A stretch of DNA of 8,396 nt, from positions 1 through 8,396 of the forward strand of contig CAYGID010000090.1 in NCBI GenBank assembly GCA_964349835.1, given 5' to 3'. The position numbers were made by a program, and so were the translations under genes. This DNA is from JAQVSH01 sp964349835 (GTDB lineage Bacteria; Bacteroidota; Bacteroidia; Bacteroidales; UBA4181). Positions within the stretch are counted from its first letter, which is position 1. Each line of letters starts with the position of its first letter. The notes under the pieces were generated by a model. The model did no database searches and was not told the DNA's origin. It saw nothing but the letters and a program-made list of their open reading frames with translations. Below, piece by piece: positions 6,053 through 8,396 of the stretch.

Positions 6053-7411
6053 TTACAACCCCTCTCTTTCGAAGGAGAGCCGCTGCCCGTGCCCGGGTTC
6101 TGAGAAATTCCCGTTTTCGTATATCAGGTGGCCATTCACAAATGTGTGGGTAACCCGCGATCTGAAGGTTGTTCCTTCGAAGGGCGACCAACCGCATTTG
6201 TAGAGAATATTCTCTTTAGTAACCTGCCAAGGAGCGTTAATGTTCACCAAAACCAGGTCGGCCTGGTATCCTTCGCGCAAGAATCCCCTTTTCTCTATAT
6301 TAAACAGTATGGCAGGATGGTGGCACATTTTGGTCACCACATGGGCCAGATCGAATATGCCGTTGAGTGCCATCTCGAGCATGGCTGTCAGGGAGTGTTG
6401 TACCAGCGGACCGCCCGAAGGAGCCTGCAGGTAGTTGCCTGCCTTTTCGGAGAGAAGGTGAGGGGCGTGGTCGGTGGCTACTACATCAAGGGTATTGTTT
6501 CTCACCGCTTCGCGGAGTGCCTCCCGGTCGGCAAGGGTTTTTATGGCCGGATTCCATTTAATTAGCGAACCCAGTTTTTCGTAGTCTTGGTCGGTAAACC
6601 AGAGATGGTGCAGACAAACTTCGCCCGTAATCTTTTTTTCGCAGAGCGGAAGGTGGTTCGAGAGCAACGAGAGCTCCTTTGCGGTTGAGAGGTGAAACAG
6701 GTGGAGCCTTGTGCCAAACCGTGCGGCAAGTTCTACGGCTTCGGCGCTCGAACGGTAGCATGCCTCCGCACTTCGGATTACAGGATGTTGCGAAAAGGGG
6801 ATGGCGTCGCCGTAGCGCGCTTTTGCCACTGCCAGATTTTCCTGAATGGTGGGTTCATGCTCGCAATGCACTGCAATCGGAAGGGTTGTGTGGCGGAAGA
6901 TCTCTGTCAGGGTGCTGTTGTTGTCGACCAGCATATTGCCTGTTGAGGCACCAAGAAAGATTTTGATTCCGCAAACCGTTTTCGGGTCGGTTTTTAGTAT
7001 CTCCTCCAAATTGTTGTTGGTGGTGCCCATAAAAAAGGAGTAGTTGGCCCACGACTTTTCGGCAGCCAGTGCGTACTTGTACTCCAATGCCTCTTGTGTT
7101 ACGGTGGGAGGATTGGTGTTGGGCATCTCCATATAAGAGGTAATCCCTCCGGCAATTCCTGCTCTCGATTCCGATGCGATGTCGGCCTTTGCCGTGAGCC
7201 CCGGTTCGCGAAAGTGCACCTGGTCGTCTATTACCCCCGGAAGAAGATATTTCCCGGTGGCATCTATTATATCGGCCTCGCTGAGTACTTCGGAGGGGAC
7301 TTCGTTGTGGTAGATCGCGGCTATGCGCCCCTCTTTTACCCAAAGGTGACCCTGCGTGATGGTGCCTTCATTTACAAGAAATGCATTGTGGATGAGCAGC
7401 GAACGGTACAT
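6053..7411 (-). CDS. pyrC: Dihydroorotase
   Basis: Zinc amidohydrolase that cyclises N-carbamoyl-aspartate to dihydroorotate, the third step of pyrimidine synthesis. The 452-residue protein resembles the type I, Porphyromonas-like enzymes. Metal-site residues: D62-D63-Q64-V65-H66 with FREPG after it, K150 in GIKIFLG (the candidate carboxylated lysine), H182 (VHCEHE), H240 (LFHLS) and D314 (ATDHAPH). Glutamine 64 replaces the first His of the usual HxH pair; the remaining ligands and the substrate arginine R68 are kept, and TSYMEMPNTNP (91-101) is intact, so I read it as active. The C-terminus returns to the small beta-domain (ADLVLVN, 384-390). The start at 7411 lies one base after the glycosyltransferase stop (TGACATG), which implies translational coupling. 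The flavodiiron gene follows after 56 bases. Confidence 0.94.
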   Translation of the reverse strand: MYRSLLIHNAFLVNEGTITQGHLWVKEGRIAAIYHNEVPSEVLSEADIIDATGKYLLPGVIDDQVHFREPGLTAKADIASESRAGIAGGITSYMEMPNTNPPTVTQEALEYKYALAAEKSWANYSFFMGTTNNNLEEILKTDPKTVCGIKIFLGASTGNMLVDNNSTLTEIFRHTTLPIAVHCEHEPTIQENLAVAKARYGDAIPFSQHPVIRSAEACYRSSAEAVELAARFGTRLHLFHLSTAKELSLLSNHLPLCEKKITGEVCLHHLWFTDQDYEKLGSLIKWNPAIKTLADREALREAVRNNTLDVVATDHAPHLLSEKAGNYLQAPSGGPLVQHSLTAMLEMALNGIFDLAHVVTKMCHHPAILFNIEKRGFLREGYQADLVLVNINAPWQVTKENILYKCGWSPFEGTTFRSRVTHTFVNGHLIYENGNFSEPGHGQRLSFEREGL

Positions 7412-7412
7412 G

Positions 7413-8156
7413 TCAGCGACGTTTTTGGTTGGGATACATCTTCAGCAGGCTCTTGGCCTTCATTCGGAGCACTCCAAGGAAGGCCTCCCTGAAGATACCC
7501 CCGCTCATTTTGGAGGTGCCCAAACTGCGGTCGGTAAATATAATGGAGACTTCACGCAGGTTGAAGCCCATGATGTAAGCGGTGAATTTCATCTCTATCT
7601 GAAAGGCGTACCCTTTAAATTGAATGGCCGACAGATCGATGGCCTCGAGAGTTTTTCGGCGGTAACAGACAAATCCGGCCGTGGTATCGCGAACCGGCAT
7701 TCGTGTAATGAGACGCACATATTTTGAGGCAAAGAACGACAGCAATACCCTTGTCATGGGCCAGTTTACCACATTAACACCCGTTATGTAGCGCGAGCCG
7801 ATAGAGAGATCGGCGCCATTCTTGCAAGCCTCTAGCAAACGGACCAGGTCGTCGGGGTTGTGCGAAAAGTCGGCATCCATTTCAAAAATATAGCTATACT
7901 CGCGCTGCAGTGCCCATCTGAACCCCGCAATGTAGGCGGTTCCAAGCCCCTGCTTTCCAGGACGGTTCAGCATGTGGAGCCGTTCGGGAAACTCGGACTG
8001 CAACGTGCCCACTATGTCGGCGGTACCGTCGGGCGAATTGTCTTCGACCACCAATATCTCGAAGGGGACTTCCAGATGAAATACATATCGGATAATCCGC
8101 TCAATATTCTCTTTCTCGTTGTATACCGGAATGATTACCAGGTTTCTTTCTGACAT
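7413..8156 (-). CDS. GT2 glycosyltransferase, polyprenol-phosphate mannose synthase type
   Basis: Soluble GT-A fold enzyme of family GT2, like DPM1: it moves a sugar, typically mannose from GDP-mannose, to a polyprenyl phosphate at the cytoplasmic face of the membrane. The 247 residues show IIPVYNEKENI (8-18), VVEDNSPDGT (36-45), the metal-binding DAD in EMDADFSHNP (92-101), IGSRYITG (119-126), DTTAGFVCYRR (157-167), GYAFQIEMKF (182-191) and FTDRSLGTSKMS (207-218). There is no membrane domain at the C-terminus, unlike GtrB-type or fused GtrA forms. The start at 8156 gives MSERNLVIIPVYNE; an in-frame ATG at 8207 falls inside the -7 promoter box and adds 17 unrelated residues. It is first in a run with pyrC and the flavodiiron gene. 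The sugar is not certain: glucose or another hexose is possible. Confidence 0.92.
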   Translation of the reverse strand: MSERNLVIIPVYNEKENIERIIRYVFHLEVPFEILVVEDNSPDGTADIVGTLQSEFPERLHMLNRPGKQGLGTAYIAGFRWALQREYSYIFEMDADFSHNPDDLVRLLEACKNGADLSIGSRYITGVNVVNWPMTRVLLSFFASKYVRLITRMPVRDTTAGFVCYRRKTLEAIDLSAIQFKGYAFQIEMKFTAYIMGFNLREVSIIFTDRSLGTSKMSGGIFREAFLGVLRMKAKSLLKMYPNQKRR

Positions 8157-8204
8157 AGATAACCGCAGGTTAGTGACGGGCGAAATAGCCGCCGGACTTT
8201 GGTG

Positions 8205-8212
8205 CAAAAGTA
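8205..8212 (-). promoter_or_regulatory. Probable promoter of the glycosyltransferase-pyrC-flavodiiron run, -7 box
   Basis: On the minus strand this reads TACTTTTG, an exact TAnnTTTG match, 48 bases upstream of the glycosyltransferase ATG at 8156. That implies a leader of about 40 nucleotides. No TTTG appears at the -33 position. It is the only good box upstream of this three-gene run. Confidence 0.5.
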
Positions 8213-8226
8213 AGGATAATTATTAA

Positions 8227-8275
8227 TGCTCTAGTGCTCTAATGCATCGAAGCGCGACTGCGCTTCAAGTGCTCT
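8227..8275. repeat. TGCTCTAx direct repeats flanking a 7-bp stem-loop
   Basis: Two adjacent 8-bp units (TGCTCTAG at 8227-8234, TGCTCTAA at 8235-8242) are followed by a perfect stem-loop at 8249-8266 (GAAGCGC, loop GACT, GCGCTTC). A further copy of GTGCTCT (8269-8275, also at 8234-8240) lies just beyond. GCA (8244-8246) and TGC (8270-8272) could extend the stem past a small internal loop. The block sits between two divergent promoters and no coding region reaches it. Its role is unknown; an operator, or a remnant of a larger repeat, is possible. Confidence 0.6.
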
Positions 8276-8335
8276 GTTATTCTGTTGTTTTGTGGAATTT
8301 GTGGCAGGGTGGGTATAAAATAGTGTGTAGATTCT

Positions 8336-8364
8336 TTTGGGGAAAGAAAAAGGGTGTATATTTG
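8336..8364 (+). promoter_or_regulatory. Strong Bacteroidetes-type promoter firing out of the window
   Basis: TTTG at 8336-8339, a 17-base spacer and TATATTTG at 8357-8364 form a full -33/-7 pair, the best promoter match in the window. Transcription would start near 8370 and run right. Only about 26 transcribed bases are visible. They contain ATG at 8384 (Met-Ala-Gly-Val) and GCCGGGG at 8387-8393 followed by T, which would also suit the 5' arm of a tRNA. I cannot say whether the product is a protein or an RNA. Confidence 0.65.
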
Positions 8365-8396
8365 CAGCCCGTAACACTTGAAAATGGCCGGGGTTT

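Noticed and set aside
5997..6197. 67-codon N-terminal extension of the flavodiiron gene
   Set aside because: It runs through the end of pyrC in another frame, is rich in Arg and Asn without family similarity, and class A proteins begin near the Met at 5996.
5112..6203. 363-codon open frame antisense to the flavodiiron gene
   Set aside because: It lies opposite a gene with all catalytic residues intact, shows no recognisable domain and has no promoter; long antisense frames are expected from the codon bias of the real gene.
6128..7492. Several plus-strand open frames antisense to pyrC and the glycosyltransferase gene
   Set aside because: All are opposite well-supported genes, with Cys/Arg/Gly-rich products typical of shadow frames.
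8157..8207. 17-codon extension of the glycosyltransferase
   Set aside because: The upstream ATG lies inside the -7 promoter box, and GT2 proteins of this type start just before the IIPVYNE strand.

Overview
The window reads as ordinary chromosome from a member of the Bacteroidetes, most likely order Bacteroidales. Three things point there. The dihydroorotase has the DDQVHFREPG active-site variant that I associate with Porphyromonas-type enzymes. Several gene starts are preceded by TAnnTTTG boxes, the Bacteroidetes -7 promoter element, and Shine-Dalgarno sequences are weak or absent. The proteins (short-LID adenylate kinase, Obg without a C-terminal extension, stand-alone DPM1-type glycosyltransferase) also fit. 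I cannot fix the genus.

Layout from left to right: purE (minus) ends at a perfect 13-bp hairpin at the left edge. It is divergent from a tight plus-strand run of hpt, adk, obg and a PAP2-family membrane phosphatase (650-3436, gaps of 11, 24 and 4 bases). A minus-strand Nudix hydrolase gene follows. Its 3' end overlaps the phosphatase gene and its 5' end overlaps the start of plus-strand pyrE, so it has no intergenic DNA on either side. After pyrE a 128-base convergent gap holds four copies of a 17-bp hairpin-forming repeat. Then come three minus-strand genes transcribed leftwards from about 8200: a polyprenol-phosphate glycosyltransferase gene, pyrC (one base away) and a flavodiiron protein gene. 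The right-hand 240 bases contain a stem-loop, short direct repeats and an outward-facing promoter whose gene lies mostly beyond the window.

The unifying theme is nucleotide metabolism. PurE acts in de novo purine synthesis, Hpt in purine salvage and Adk in AMP/ADP balance. PyrC and PyrE are steps three and five of pyrimidine synthesis, and the Nudix protein probably cleaves a nucleoside diphosphate derivative. Obg couples GTP/ppGpp status to ribosome assembly. The PAP2 phosphatase and the glycosyltransferase act on lipid-linked substrates of the envelope, and the flavodiiron protein detoxifies O2 or NO in an anaerobe.

I see no mobile element, CRISPR array, defence or biosynthetic system, and nothing I would call a new biological system. 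The items most worth a second look are the 17-bp repeat array, the fully overlapped Nudix gene, the His-to-Gln change in the PyrC metal site, the TTG start of obg and the structured right-hand intergenic region.
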